64,000 nucleotides of DNA from Rhodobacteraceae bacterium KLH11 (GCA_000158135.1 DS999531.1:1416669-1480668); one strand, 5' to 3'. Shown: positions 53,938-63,655, numbered from the stretch's first letter. A program made the numbers and translations. The notes: a model not told the origin generated them from the letters alone.

Positions 53938-54119
53938 TGCGGATACGACACGTGCTGCTGCTGATAGCGGTCGGAGCAGCTCTGGCAGGGTGCGGCGCGG
54001 ATGGAGAGCCCATCCAACCCACCATGAGCGCCAATATCGGCGTGGGCAGCAGCGGCACCTATGGCGGCGTTGGTGTTGGCCTCAGGCGCGGTGGGCTGGG
54101 CGTTTATCTGGGGCTCTGA
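53937..54119 (+). CDS. Small lipoprotein, LptM-like position
   Basis: A 60-residue lipoprotein with lipobox LAGC (C18). The sequence after the Cys, GADGEPIQPT, resembles the short CGxKGPLYxP start of LptM/YifL lipoproteins, and the position between argH and lysA matches where alphaproteobacteria and pseudomonads carry such genes. LptM stabilises the LPS translocon LptD in enterobacteria; the same role here is inference. The tail is Gly-rich (GVGLRRGGLGVYLGL). Translation is coupled to argH. Confidence 0.7.
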   Translation: MRIRHVLLLIAVGAALAGCGADGEPIQPTMSANIGVGSSGTYGGVGVGLRRGGLGVYLGL

Positions 54120-54192
54120 AATCCGGATTTGCACATTCCGGATCGCCCACCCATCTGCATCAGACACTTCCTGAATGACAAAGAGAATATCC

Positions 54193-54342
54193 ATGAGACC
54201 CGCCGGTCTGATCCTCTTCCTTGCCGTACTTGCAGCTTGCGAACCGTCGAGTACCCCCCGACCGGAACCATCGGCCGCGCTCAGCGGGTCCGGTATCTCG
54301 GTTTCAGGATACGCACGGGTCGGTGCGTCAAAGACTTTCTGA
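54193..54342 (+). CDS. Second mini-lipoprotein upstream of lysA
   Basis: A 49-residue lipoprotein: signal LILFLAVLAAC with the lipidated Cys at residue 16, then a Pro/Ser-rich linker and a short strand-like end (ISVSGYARVGASKTF). The ribosome site is weak (AAAGAG about 9 bases upstream). It follows the first mini-lipoprotein by 73 bases with a similar layout but no clear sequence identity. Function unknown. Confidence 0.55.
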   Translation: MRPAGLILFLAVLAACEPSSTPRPEPSAALSGSGISVSGYARVGASKTF

Positions 54343-54412
54343 ACCGTGACAGGCGGCCACGCCTTGCCGGAATCATTTGATCCACATGCCTCTTTTGGTC
54401 TAAGCGCGCGGT

Positions 54413-55678
54413 ATGGATCATTTTCTCTACCGCGACGGCGCGCTTTTCGCCGAGGATGTCCCAATCTCCGAAATCGCTGCCGCGGTCGGAACCCCTTTCT
54501 ATGTTTATTCGACGGCGACTTTGCAGCGGCATTTCAAACTGTTTGATGATGCGCTGGACGGTACTGACCACCTTGTCTGCTACGCCATGAAGGCGGCCAG
54601 CAATCAGGCGATCCTGAAGACGCTGGCACAGGCCGGTGCAGGGATGGATGTGGTCTCGGGCGGGGAATACCTGCGGGCCAAGGCCGCAGGCGTGCCCGGC
54701 GACAAGATCGTCTTTTCGGGCGTTGGCAAGACAGCGGATGAGATTCGCACCGCGCTGACAGGCGGTATCCGCCAGTTCAACGTGGAATCCGAGCCCGAGA
54801 TGCAGGTGATCAACGCGGTTGCGCTGGACTTGGGCAAGGTTGCGCCGATCACCATTCGGGTGAACCCGGATGTGGACGCAAAGACCCATGCCAAGATCGC
54901 CACCGGCAAGTCCGAGAACAAGTTTGGTATCCCGATCTCGCGCGCCTCCGAGGTTTACGCGCTTGCGGCCAGCCTGCCGGGGCTTGAGGTGATCGGGATC
55001 GACGTCCATATCGGCTCGCAACTGACCGAGTTGGAGCCGTTTGAGCTGGCCTACACCAAGGTGGCAGAACTGACAGAGCGCCTGCGTTCTGAAGGCCACA
55101 ACATCCGCCGCCTTGATTTGGGCGGTGGCTTGGGCATTCCCTATACCCGTTCCAACGACGCGCCTCCGCTGCCGGTCGAATATGGTGCGATGATCCAGAA
55201 AACACTGGGTCATCTGGGCTGTGAGATCGAGATTGAACCGGGCCGTCTGATCGCAGGCAATGCGGGGCTGATGGTGTCCAGCGTCATCTATGTCAAATCC
55301 GGCGAAGACCGCGATTTCCTGATCCTTGATGGTGCGATGAACGACCTGATCCGCCCTGCGATGTACGAGGCGCATCATGATATCGTTGCCGTCGAAGAGC
55401 CCGCCGCCGGGGTCGAACAACGCCCCTATGACATCGTCGGCCCGGTCTGTGAAACCGGTGATACCTTTGCCAGACAACGCAACATGCCCCCCTTGAAATC
55501 AGGCGATCTGATCGCCTTCCGCAGCGCGGGCGCCTATGGCGCGGTGATGTCCAGCGAATACAATACACGGCCCCTCATTCCCGAAGTTCTGGTGAACGGG
55601 GATCAATTTGCCGTAATTCGTGAACGGCCAAGCTTTGACGAAATCATAAACCGCGATACCATACCCGGGTGGCTCTGA
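54413..55678 (+). CDS. lysA: Diaminopimelate decarboxylase
   Basis: A PLP enzyme that makes lysine from meso-diaminopimelate. The 421-residue product has the PLP lysine at K60 (YAMKAAS), HIGSQL near 199, the GGGLGIPY phosphate loop and the EPGRLIAG segment. The C-terminal CETGDTF carries the partner active-site cysteine. The ribosome binding site is poor, so it may depend on upstream translation. Confidence 0.97.
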   Translation: MDHFLYRDGALFAEDVPISEIAAAVGTPFYVYSTATLQRHFKLFDDALDGTDHLVCYAMKAASNQAILKTLAQAGAGMDVVSGGEYLRAKAAGVPGDKIVFSGVGKTADEIRTALTGGIRQFNVESEPEMQVINAVALDLGKVAPITIRVNPDVDAKTHAKIATGKSENKFGIPISRASEVYALAASLPGLEVIGIDVHIGSQLTELEPFELAYTKVAELTERLRSEGHNIRRLDLGGGLGIPYTRSNDAPPLPVEYGAMIQKTLGHLGCEIEIEPGRLIAGNAGLMVSSVIYVKSGEDRDFLILDGAMNDLIRPAMYEAHHDIVAVEEPAAGVEQRPYDIVGPVCETGDTFARQRNMPPLKSGDLIAFRSAGAYGAVMSSEYNTRPLIPEVLVNGDQFAVIRERPSFDEIINRDTIPGWL

Positions 55679-55714
55679 CGCGATAGGCGCGCGGGCCTGA
55701 CCAGGAGGCCCGCC

Positions 55715-58255
55715 TTGCGCGACAACCAGACCCTGCCAATACCAAGACTGTCCCTGTGGCTGACACATGCGGGGATGCTGGCCGAGCAGGTGATGCGCGC
55801 CTTCTGGCCGTTCTTTTCAATTCTCATGGCGCTGCTGGCGGCCCTGATGCTTGGGCTGCACGATCTTGTGCGCATCGAAACCGTGTGGATTTCTGCGGTG
55901 GTCGGCTTGATCGCGTTGATCGCGACGGCGATCCTCGGGATCAGGCGATTCCATCTGCCGACCCGGGCCGAGGCGCTGGTGCGGCTGGATGAAACCCTGC
56001 CGGGGCGTCCGATTCAGGCGTTGATGGATGATCAGGCGATTGGCGCGATGGATGCGGATTCGGTTGCATTGTGGCAGGTGCATCAGTCGCGCATGGCAGC
56101 ACGCGCTGCTCAGGCTGAACCGGTGAAACCTGACCTGCGGCTGGCCTCGCGCGATCCCTATGCGTTGCGCTATGCCGCGCTGCTGGCGCTGGTGGTGGCG
56201 GCGCTGTTCGGGTCGTTCTGGCGGATCGGGTCGGTGGCGGATATGACACCGGGCACGGCGCAGGCCGGGCAGGGGCCCAGTTGGGAAGGCTGGGTTGAAC
56301 CGCCGCGCTATACCGGGTTGCCGACGCTCTATCTGGCGGATCAGACCGATCCTGTGCTGACAGTGCCGGAAGGCAGCCGGATCACGTTGCGGTTTTACGG
56401 TGAGGTCGGCGCGCACAGCCTGACGGAAACCTCGACCCCTTTGGGCACTGAGGCTGCGACTGATCCTGAACAGGAATTTGTGGCCGAACGCTCGGGCCAG
56501 TTGCGGATCGAAGGCCCGGCAGGGCGCGACTGGAGGTTGAATGTTCTTGCGGACACTGCTCCGAAGATCGCAGCCGCGGGCAGTGCAGAGGCAGAGGCCG
56601 GTGGCCAGATGAAGCTGCCCTTTGCCGCTGCGGATGACTACGGGATCGTATCAGGTATGGCCCGGATCGAACTGGACCTGCCCGCGGTCAGCCGTCAATA
56701 CGGCCTGAAGACAGAACCGGAGCCGCGTGAAACCATCACGGTTGAACTTCCGATGCCAATCACCGGGGACCGGACCGATTTCACCGAAGACCTGATCGAA
56801 GATTTCTCGCAGCACCCATGGGCGCATTTGCCGGTGAAGATCACCCTCAGGGTCGTCGATGCGGCAGATCAGGAGACGGTGGCCGAACCGCATCTGACAG
56901 ACCTGCCTGCGCGCCGTTTTTTTGACCCGCTGGCTGCGGCGGTGATCGAACAGCGGCGTGATCTGCTGTGGTCACGTGAAAACGCGCCGCGCGTGTCGCA
57001 ATTGCTGCGTGCGGTCTCGCATCTGCCCGAAGATCTGTTTCGCTCGGACACGGCGTATCTGCGCCTGCGCGTGATCCTGCGCCGGTTAGAGACGTTCACC
57101 CGCCACAACGCTTTGAACGCCAAACAGCAGGAAGAGATTGCGCAGGCCCTGTGGGATCTGGCTGTTCTGATCGAGGACGGAACGCTGGCCGATGCGCTGG
57201 AACGCATGCGCCGCGCCCAAGAACGGTTGACCGAGGCGATGCAGAACGGTGCCAGCGACGAAGAGATTGCCGAATTGATGCAGGAACTGCGCGAGGCGAC
57301 GCAGGATTATATGCGCCAGTTACAGCGTCTGGCGCAGGAGAACGGTGAAACCCAGAACGGTCAGCAAGGCCCCAACGGGGAAACCCTGCAAATGACCCAG
57401 GATGATCTGCAGCGGATGATGGACCGCATTCAGGAACTGATGGAACAGGGCCGCATGGCCGAAGCGCAGCAGGCGCTCGAAGAGTTTCAGCAGATGATGG
57501 AAAACATGCGCGTCACGCAAGGACAGGGCCAGGGTGGCCAGTCCGAGGGCCAGCAGGCCATGGAGGGTCTGGCTGAAACCCTGCGCGAACAGCAGGGTCT
57601 GAGCGATCAGGCCTTCCGCGATCTGCAGGAACAGTTCAATCCCGGCGCGCAATCGGGCGAAAGCCAGGGCAACGAAGGCCAAAGCGGCGGTCTGGGTCGT
57701 GGGCAAAACCACGAAGGTCAAGGCGGCCGCGGTCAGGATCAGGGTGGCGAAGGCCAGCAGGGTCAGGGGTCGCTGGCGGATCGTCAACAAGCATTGCGGG
57801 ATGAGCTCAGCCGTCAGGAACAAGGCCTGCCGGGTGGCGGCACGCCCGAAGGTGAGGCCGCGCGCGAGGCGCTGGGCCGTGCTGGCCGGGCAATGGATGA
57901 GGCCGAAGATGCCCTGCGTGGCAACGATCTGGCCGAAGCGATTGACCGTCAGTCCGAAGCGATGGAAGCGTTGCGGGAAGGTTTGCGGTCATTGGGCGAG
58001 GCCATGGCCCAAAACCAGCAGAATCAATCGGGTCAGGGCTCTGAGGCGGGCGATGCGCAAGCCAACAACCGTGACCCGCTGGGGCGTTCGCCGGGCAGCG
58101 CCGGGTCGATCTCGACCGATGATAATCTGCTGCAGGGTGAAGATGTCTATCGCCGGGCACGTGAATTGCTGGATGAAATTCGCCGCCGCACGGGTGAACA
58201 GGACAGACCTCAGATCGAGCTCGAATATCTCAAACGGCTGCTTGAACGGTTCTGA
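55715..58255 (+). CDS. TIGR02302/DUF4175 membrane protein with Gln-rich segment
   Basis: An 846-residue protein of the alphaproteobacterial TIGR02302 (DUF4175) family. Two membrane helices (about residues 28-50 and 56-75) and a third near 152-170 anchor a large, probably periplasmic domain. Residues about 540-690 are a Gln/Gly-rich low-complexity stretch with repeated GQGG/GEGQ units, flanked by coiled-coil helices. The TTG at 55715 has AGGAGG 6 bases upstream. The function is unknown; the coiled coils suggest an envelope scaffold. Confidence 0.88.
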   Translation: MRDNQTLPIPRLSLWLTHAGMLAEQVMRAFWPFFSILMALLAALMLGLHDLVRIETVWISAVVGLIALIATAILGIRRFHLPTRAEALVRLDETLPGRPIQALMDDQAIGAMDADSVALWQVHQSRMAARAAQAEPVKPDLRLASRDPYALRYAALLALVVAALFGSFWRIGSVADMTPGTAQAGQGPSWEGWVEPPRYTGLPTLYLADQTDPVLTVPEGSRITLRFYGEVGAHSLTETSTPLGTEAATDPEQEFVAERSGQLRIEGPAGRDWRLNVLADTAPKIAAAGSAEAEAGGQMKLPFAAADDYGIVSGMARIELDLPAVSRQYGLKTEPEPRETITVELPMPITGDRTDFTEDLIEDFSQHPWAHLPVKITLRVVDAADQETVAEPHLTDLPARRFFDPLAAAVIEQRRDLLWSRENAPRVSQLLRAVSHLPEDLFRSDTAYLRLRVILRRLETFTRHNALNAKQQEEIAQALWDLAVLIEDGTLADALERMRRAQERLTEAMQNGASDEEIAELMQELREATQDYMRQLQRLAQENGETQNGQQGPNGETLQMTQDDLQRMMDRIQELMEQGRMAEAQQALEEFQQMMENMRVTQGQGQGGQSEGQQAMEGLAETLREQQGLSDQAFRDLQEQFNPGAQSGESQGNEGQSGGLGRGQNHEGQGGRGQDQGGEGQQGQGSLADRQQALRDELSRQEQGLPGGGTPEGEAAREALGRAGRAMDEAEDALRGNDLAEAIDRQSEAMEALREGLRSLGEAMAQNQQNQSGQGSEAGDAQANNRDPLGRSPGSAGSISTDDNLLQGEDVYRRARELLDEIRRRTGEQDRPQIELEYLKRLLERF

Positions 58256-58270
58256 TCTCTGCCGAGGAAC

Positions 58271-58307
58271 CGAAATACGCACTTGGTTGAAGCTTGTGCG
58301 TATTTCG
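58271..58307. terminator. Long perfect hairpin between convergent genes
   Basis: CGAAATACGCAC and GTGCGTATTTCG form a perfect 12-base-pair stem with a 13-base loop, between the DUF4175 gene and the zinc-ribbon gene. There is no T-run, so it is either a bidirectional terminator or a processed stem. Confidence 0.5.
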
Positions 58308-58339
58308 ATGGGTATACTTTGGGCGGACAGCCCATTGCT

Positions 58340-59080
58340 TTAATTTGGCGCTGCACTGCCAGTTTGCGCTTCAAGCCACAGGCGGGCCTGATCGACCAAT
58401 GACACATAGGATTTCAGCATCGGGTCGGCCTGCGGCACCGCCTCGCTGATCTGGTTGGCATTGCCATAGATCAGGAACAGCGCAACGCCGATGATAATGA
58501 TCAGCGCGAAACCACGCAGGAACCCGCCGGATTTGCGGGCGGGCGCGGTTACCTCGGTTTCATCCGATGTCAGATCGCCCCGTAAGCCCGAGTTGATCGC
58601 CTCAACATCCGGCAGCTCATCCTTTTGCCCCGCATCGGCCGCCGTTTCCGTTGTCGCGGGGCGCTTCGGTTTGACCTTGGGTTGCTCGGGCGGATCCAGC
58701 GCCAGATCGGGCTGGCTTTCCAGATTGCTGCCTTCGCGTTCACGCAGCTCGGCCTCGCGCGCGGCCTCTTGCTTGAGGATGCTGGATACCGCCGGATCGA
58801 CATTGCTGCTGGCCGTGTCCTCGGCGGATTCAGGCTCTGTCTCGGCGACTTTGGGCTCTGGTGCATCCTCTGCCGGAGGGTCCTCGGCCTTGGCGAAGGC
58901 CTCTTCGATCGTTGAGGTCGGCGATAGTGCCGCTTCCGGTTTGGCTGCGCTGAGCTTGGGGTCTTTGCTTTGAAACCATGTCTCTTCGCAGTTAGAGCAT
59001 TGCACATCGCGCCCGCCCTCGGGGATCACCTCATCCGGGACTTCATACTGGGCACCGCAATTCGGGCACGTTAAACGCAT
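58340..59080 (-). CDS. MJ0042-type zinc-ribbon membrane protein
   Basis: A 246-residue protein. Residues 1-37 form a CxxC...CxxC zinc ribbon (LTCPNCGAQYEVPDE, then VQCSNCEETW). An acidic, Ala/Glu-rich, probably disordered linker (about 40-180) follows, then one membrane helix near 188-206 and a short extracytoplasmic end. The family is conserved next to ftsE in Rhodobacterales. AGGAGG precedes the ATG. Function unknown. Confidence 0.88.
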   Translation of the reverse strand: MRLTCPNCGAQYEVPDEVIPEGGRDVQCSNCEETWFQSKDPKLSAAKPEAALSPTSTIEEAFAKAEDPPAEDAPEPKVAETEPESAEDTASSNVDPAVSSILKQEAAREAELREREGSNLESQPDLALDPPEQPKVKPKRPATTETAADAGQKDELPDVEAINSGLRGDLTSDETEVTAPARKSGGFLRGFALIIIIGVALFLIYGNANQISEAVPQADPMLKSYVSLVDQARLWLEAQTGSAAPN

Positions 59081-59251
59081 TCTGCCTCCTGGCCTTCAGG
59101 ACCGGCCTGTTAATAGTTTTTTCAGGGATGATATTCCGTTAAGACCCAACAGCAAAGCGTGTTTTCGGTTTCACGGGCCAAGTGTCGCCAATTGGCCCCG
59201 CCCGGGGCATTGAATCCACCGGCGGGCTCGGGCAAGACAGGCAACATAACA

Positions 59252-59941
59252 ATGGGGACAGGCGTGATCGAGCTGGAAAGCATCAGCTATAACTATGGCG
59301 GCGGCGAATTGCTGAGCGATGTTTCACTGCGCTTGCAGCCGGGGTCGTTCCATTTCCTGACCGGCCCTTCCGGCGCGGGCAAGACCACTTTGCTGAAACT
59401 CTGCTATGGCGCGTTGTTGCCCACTGCGGGCCGGTTGATGGCCTTTGGCGAGGATATCGCGCGACTGGACCGGGACCAGATGGCGTTGTTACGCCGCCGG
59501 ATTGGCGTGGTGCATCAGGATTGCCGGTTTCTGGACCACATGACATTGGCAGAGAACGTCGCCCTGCCGCTGATGGTTTCGGGCCGCGCCGAGACCGGAG
59601 TGCAGGAAAACCTGACCGAGCTTCTGGGGTGGGTCGGCCTTGGCAGCAGGCTCGATTCGCTCCCGCCCGAGCTGTCGGGAGGTGAGCGCCAGCGCGCGGC
59701 ATTGGCGCGTGCGGTTATCCTGTCGCCTGATGTTGTGCTGGCAGATGAACCCACTGGCAATGTCGATTGGGAGATGTCGCAACGGTTGCTGCATCTTCTG
59801 GTCGAATTGAACCGGATGGGTAAGACCGTTTTGATCGCCACGCATGACCTTAGCCTGATCCGGGCCGCGAAAAGCCAGGTGCAGGCCCGCGTGCTGCGCA
59901 TCTCGCAGCGCCGGATACAATTGGCGGGGGCGGATTTATGA
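59252..59941 (+). CDS. ftsE: Cell division ATP-binding protein FtsE
   Basis: The ATPase of the FtsEX complex, which links the divisome to peptidoglycan hydrolases. The 229-residue product has the Walker A GPSGAGKTTLLK, the ABC signature LSGGERQRAALARA and Walker B VLADEPTGN. A GTG at 59264 preceded by GGGGA is a credible alternative start (225 residues). Its stop overlaps ftsX (ATGA). Confidence 0.94.
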   Translation: MGTGVIELESISYNYGGGELLSDVSLRLQPGSFHFLTGPSGAGKTTLLKLCYGALLPTAGRLMAFGEDIARLDRDQMALLRRRIGVVHQDCRFLDHMTLAENVALPLMVSGRAETGVQENLTELLGWVGLGSRLDSLPPELSGGERQRAALARAVILSPDVVLADEPTGNVDWEMSQRLLHLLVELNRMGKTVLIATHDLSLIRAAKSQVQARVLRISQRRIQLAGADL

Positions 59942-60837
59942 GCAAGGGGGACATTCGCAACCTGCTGCGGCGTGACCAGCGGGCAGACAGGGTGGTGCCA
60001 CCCACCGGTTTTACCGCGCAACTGACGCTGTTTGTTTCTGGTGCCATGGCGTTTCTGGCGGTTTTTGCATTGGCCCTGTCGCTGGCATCGGGACGTTTGG
60101 CGGATCGCTGGGCCTCGGAACTGGCAGGCGCGGTGACCTTGCGGATCAACGCACCGTTGGATCAACGCGCCGCGCAGGTCGAGGCGGCGCTGACGGTCCT
60201 GCAGCAAACTCCGGGTGTGGCTTCTGCCCGTGCCCTGACGGATGAGGAACAGGCCGCTCTGCTGTCGCCGTGGTTTGGTTCTGATCTGTCGCTGGACACG
60301 CTGCCTATCCCGCAACTGATCGAAATCATCGAAGGCGAACCCGGTCTGGACGCGGCGGGTTTGCGCCTGCGATTGGGGGCCGAGGTGCCCGGCGCGGTGC
60401 TTGATGACCACACAAGGTGGCGCGAACCGCTGGTTGATGCGGCCACGTCGCTGCGTCGGTTGGGCCTGATCTCGATCCTGCTGATTGGCGGGGCGACGGC
60501 CGCCATGATTACCCTGGCTGCCAACGCCTCGCTGGCGGCCAATGCGCAGATCATCGAGGTTCTGCGTCTGGTCGGTGCCCGCGATCGGTTCATTGCTGGT
60601 GCGTTCGTGCGGCGTTTCACATACCGCGCTTTGTTCGGAGCGGCAATTGGCACGCTCATGGGGATGTCTGGCGTATTGCTGTTGCCCGAAGCCTCGGATG
60701 CCGGAGGCTTCCTGACAGGGCTGGGATTTCAGGGCGTCGGTTGGGTGCTGCCAGTGTTGATACCCGTGCTGGGCGCGGTGGTTGCGTTTCTGGCCACATG
60801 GTTCGCAGCGCGGCGCAAGTTGAAGGAGCTTTCGTGA
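59938..60837 (+). CDS. ftsX: Cell division permease-like protein FtsX
   Basis: A 299-residue inner-membrane protein: one helix at about 28-50, a periplasmic domain to about 170, then three helices to the end. It conveys FtsE ATPase activity to periplasmic amidase activators. The start overlaps ftsE (ATGA), and its stop overlaps the acyltransferase start (TGATG). The layout and context are typical; sequence conservation in FtsX is low. Confidence 0.92.
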   Translation: MSKGDIRNLLRRDQRADRVVPPTGFTAQLTLFVSGAMAFLAVFALALSLASGRLADRWASELAGAVTLRINAPLDQRAAQVEAALTVLQQTPGVASARALTDEEQAALLSPWFGSDLSLDTLPIPQLIEIIEGEPGLDAAGLRLRLGAEVPGAVLDDHTRWREPLVDAATSLRRLGLISILLIGGATAAMITLAANASLAANAQIIEVLRLVGARDRFIAGAFVRRFTYRALFGAAIGTLMGMSGVLLLPEASDAGGFLTGLGFQGVGWVLPVLIPVLGAVVAFLATWFAARRKLKELS

Positions 60838-61577
60838 TGTTCATGGCCATTCAATGGGTCCGGTCCCTGATTTTCATGATTGTGATCTACGCCTGGATGC
60901 TGATCCTTGGCATCGTCTTCGCCCCCTATGCCCTCTTTGCCAAACGCGGAGCGCTTCGGGCGTGCAAAACCTATGCCCGCTCGACCATGTGGCTGGCGCG
61001 CTGGATGGTCGGTATTCGCTGTGAAGTGCGCGGAACGGTTCCATATGGAGAGGTTGTGGTTGGCGCCAAACACCAGTCATTCCTTGATATCATCATGATT
61101 TTTGCCGCTGTCCCGCATGGCAAGTTCATCATGAAACGAGAGCTTTTGTGGACACCGATCATCGGCCTCTACGCGCGCCGCCTTGGTTGTATCCCCGTAG
61201 ATCGCGGCAAACGGGGGGCAGCGGTTGCCAAGATGGTCAAGGATGTTGCGCGTGAATTCAGCGAACCCGGCCAATTGGTGATCTACCCGCAGGGCACACG
61301 CGTCGCGCCGGGGGTTTTGAAACCCTACAAGATTGGCACAGCGGTTCTGTATGAAGGTCTGGGATTCCCCTGCATCCCGGTTGCGACCAATGCCGGTGTG
61401 TTCTGGCCCAGATCAGGTGTTCTGCGCAAACCCGGCACTGCGATCGTCGATTTTCTTGACCCCATTGAATCGGGCGTCGCGCGAAACGACTTTCTTGAGC
61501 GGCTGGAAGACATGATCGAGACGCGTTCGAATGCTCTGATGCGGGAAGCGGGGTTTGATCCGGATGGAACAAACTAA
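60837..61577 (+). CDS. plsC: 1-acylglycerol-3-phosphate acyltransferase
   Basis: Adds the second acyl chain to make phosphatidic acid, complementing PlsY in this window. The 246-residue protein has an N-terminal helix (about 10-32), the catalytic H79-x4-D84 (KHQSFLD) and the substrate motif YPQGTR, with Gln for the common Glu. AAGGAG lies 8 bases before the ATG at 60837. It is coupled to ftsX by a 1-base overlap. Confidence 0.94.
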   Translation: MFMAIQWVRSLIFMIVIYAWMLILGIVFAPYALFAKRGALRACKTYARSTMWLARWMVGIRCEVRGTVPYGEVVVGAKHQSFLDIIMIFAAVPHGKFIMKRELLWTPIIGLYARRLGCIPVDRGKRGAAVAKMVKDVAREFSEPGQLVIYPQGTRVAPGVLKPYKIGTAVLYEGLGFPCIPVATNAGVFWPRSGVLRKPGTAIVDFLDPIESGVARNDFLERLEDMIETRSNALMREAGFDPDGTN

Positions 61578-61663
61578 GGCCCTGAGAACATTTTAAGCGT
61601 TTTGTAGTGGCCACGCGTAAGTGATCGGACTGCCGAAACCTTTGCGTGCCAACCGCGATGTGG

Positions 61664-61790
61664 AAAGAGGGGGGCGCTGCCCCCGCCGCAGCAAGCTGCG
61701 ACTCCCCCGGGATATTTTCGGCCAGATGAAGTAATGGATCCCCTGCTTCATCTGGCTCTAAATATCCCGGAGCGCGAGGCAGAGCCTCGC
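61664..61790. repeat. Composite intergenic inverted-repeat element
   Basis: The gap between plsC and lpd holds three hairpins. A GGGGG/CCCCC stem comes first. An approximately 27-base imperfect inverted repeat follows, with arms at 61702-61731 and 61746-61772 carrying GATATTTTCGGCCAGATGAAG and its complement. A perfect 7-base stem GCGAGGC/GCCTCGC closes it. Copies of the GCCAGATGAAG unit are, from memory, common between genes in roseobacters; they may terminate transcription or form a processed element. Confidence 0.65.
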
Positions 61791-61817
61791 ATCCGATGCT
61801 TACGATATCAGGCAGGC

Positions 61818-63206
61818 TCAGGAATGGATCGGGCCATCTCCGCAGGCGAGCGCCGCTTCACGTACAGCTTCGGAATAGGTCGGGTGCGCGTGGCAGGTTA
61901 ATGCCAGATCTTCAGCTGAGGCGCCGAATTCCATCGCCACGCAGACCTCATGGATCAGGTCACCGGCGCCCGGGCCGATGATATGCGCGCCCAGGATACG
62001 GTCGGTATCCTTATCTGCCAGTATCTTGACGAACCCGTCAGCGGCCAAATTTGCCTTGGCGCGGCCATTGCCCATGAACATGAACTTGCCGACCTTGTAG
62101 GCACGGCCTTGTTCTTTCAGTGTTGCTTCGGTCTCGCCCACATTGGCTACTTCGGGCCAAGTATAGATGACACCGGGAATGACTTGGTAGTTCACATGGC
62201 CATGTTTACCGGCAACCTGTTCGGCGGCGGCCATGCCTTCGTCTTCAGCCTTATGGGCCAGCATCGGGCCTTCGGTCACGTCGCCGATCGCGTATATCCC
62301 CGGCACGTTGGTCTGCCAGTCAGAGCCCACTTTGATCTGCCCACGCGGTGTCATCTCAACCCCAAGTGTATCGAGCCCCAATCCGTCCGAGAACGGTTTG
62401 CGCCCGGTGGCCACCAGTACAGCATCGGCGTCGATTACATGTTCGCTGTCATCCTTGAGCAGTTTGTACGTGACCTTGGCCTTGGTCTTGGTGGCCTCGG
62501 TTTTTTGCACCGCTGCGCCCATGACGAATTTCAGGCCCTGTTTCTTGAGGATACGCTGAAAGGTTTTCTGTACTTCAGGATCCATACCCGGCGTGATTTC
62601 CTTGAGGAACTCGACCACCGTCACCTCGGCCCCCAAACGGCTGTAGACCGATCCGAGTTCAAGCCCGATGACACCGGCACCAATCACCACCATTTTCTTG
62701 GGGATTTTACCAAGCGACAGTGCCCCGGTTGAGGTCACGACGACCTTCTCATCGACGTCGACACCCGGCAGCGCGGATGGCTCAGACCCTGAGGCGATGA
62801 TGATATTTTTTGTCTCATGGACCTCGTCACCCACCTTGACCTGACCTGCGGCGGGGATTGAGCCCCAACCTTTCAGCCAGTCGATCTTGTTCTTCTTGAA
62901 CAGAAACTCGATGCCCTTGGTGTTTCCCTCAATCACCTCGTCCTTATAGGCCTGCATCTGCTTCCAATCGACCGAGGGGCTTTTGCCCTTCAGGCCCATC
63001 TTGGCAAAGTTATGCTCGGCTTCGTGCAACTGGTGGCTGGCATGCAGCAGCGCTTTGGAGGGGATGCAGCCCACGTTCAGGCAGGTTCCACCCAGCGTCT
63101 CGCGCCCTTCAACGACGGCGGTTTTCAACCCAAGCTGGGCGCAGCGGATGGCGCAGACATAGCCGCCGGGGCCGGCTCCGATTACGATGACGTCATAGCT
63201 GGACAT
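61818..63206 (-). CDS. lpd: Dihydrolipoyl dehydrogenase
   Basis: The E3 flavoprotein of 2-oxoacid dehydrogenase complexes. The 462-residue product has the FAD loop GAGPGGY (residues 10-16), the redox disulfide C42/C47 (TCLNVGC), the NAD loop GAGVIG and the C-terminal HAHPTYSE with the catalytic His-Glu pair. AAGGAG lies 7 bases before the ATG. Two MAPEG genes lie upstream, the arrangement found downstream of sucAB in Rhodobacterales, so it probably serves 2-oxoglutarate dehydrogenase. Confidence 0.97.
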   Translation of the reverse strand: MSSYDVIVIGAGPGGYVCAIRCAQLGLKTAVVEGRETLGGTCLNVGCIPSKALLHASHQLHEAEHNFAKMGLKGKSPSVDWKQMQAYKDEVIEGNTKGIEFLFKKNKIDWLKGWGSIPAAGQVKVGDEVHETKNIIIASGSEPSALPGVDVDEKVVVTSTGALSLGKIPKKMVVIGAGVIGLELGSVYSRLGAEVTVVEFLKEITPGMDPEVQKTFQRILKKQGLKFVMGAAVQKTEATKTKAKVTYKLLKDDSEHVIDADAVLVATGRKPFSDGLGLDTLGVEMTPRGQIKVGSDWQTNVPGIYAIGDVTEGPMLAHKAEDEGMAAAEQVAGKHGHVNYQVIPGVIYTWPEVANVGETEATLKEQGRAYKVGKFMFMGNGRAKANLAADGFVKILADKDTDRILGAHIIGPGAGDLIHEVCVAMEFGASAEDLALTCHAHPTYSEAVREAALACGDGPIHS

Positions 63207-63262
63207 TCGGGCACTCCTTGGTGTCTCTTGGCCGGCCCGGATCGGGGCGCGGTGATCAGGCT

Positions 63263-63655
63263 TTATAGAGCCATGAGATATAGATAAACGGTTGCAAGAA
63301 ATCCTGCCAGCCAAACAAGGGTGCGCAGGAACGGGACGGGAATGGCGAAGGCGTAGATCGGGACAAAGGCGATACGCGCGATCAGGAAGATCTGAGCTGC
63401 GAACAAGGTTCCAGCGGTAAATGCGCCCTTTGCCGACAGGATCAGCACCGCAGGTGCAAACAGCGCCATCGCCACCACTGAATTGTCCAGAGTGCGGGCC
63501 ACACGACCGGCAAGCCCTGTCAGCGGCGGCATGTCATCGCGTGGGCCACCCAGGGTCATCAACCCAACCTGTGGCAGCGCGGTCAGCACGTTCAGCAGAA
63601 CGGTCAGAACCACCAGCAAACCATAAAGTGCAAGAATGGAAAGTTCGGAAGACAT
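63263..63655 (-). CDS. MAPEG family membrane protein
   Basis: A 130-residue inner-membrane protein with four helices and the MAPEG pattern ([20 protein letters not shown] near residues 51-70, then [16 protein letters not shown]). Bacterial MAPEG proteins include glutathione- or lipid-handling enzymes, but this branch has no assigned reaction. It lies 56 bases upstream of lpd and is probably cotranscribed. Confidence 0.88.
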   Translation of the reverse strand: MSSELSILALYGLLVVLTVLLNVLTALPQVGLMTLGGPRDDMPPLTGLAGRVARTLDNSVVAMALFAPAVLILSAKGAFTAGTLFAAQIFLIARIAFVPIYAFAIPVPFLRTLVWLAGFLATVYLYLMAL

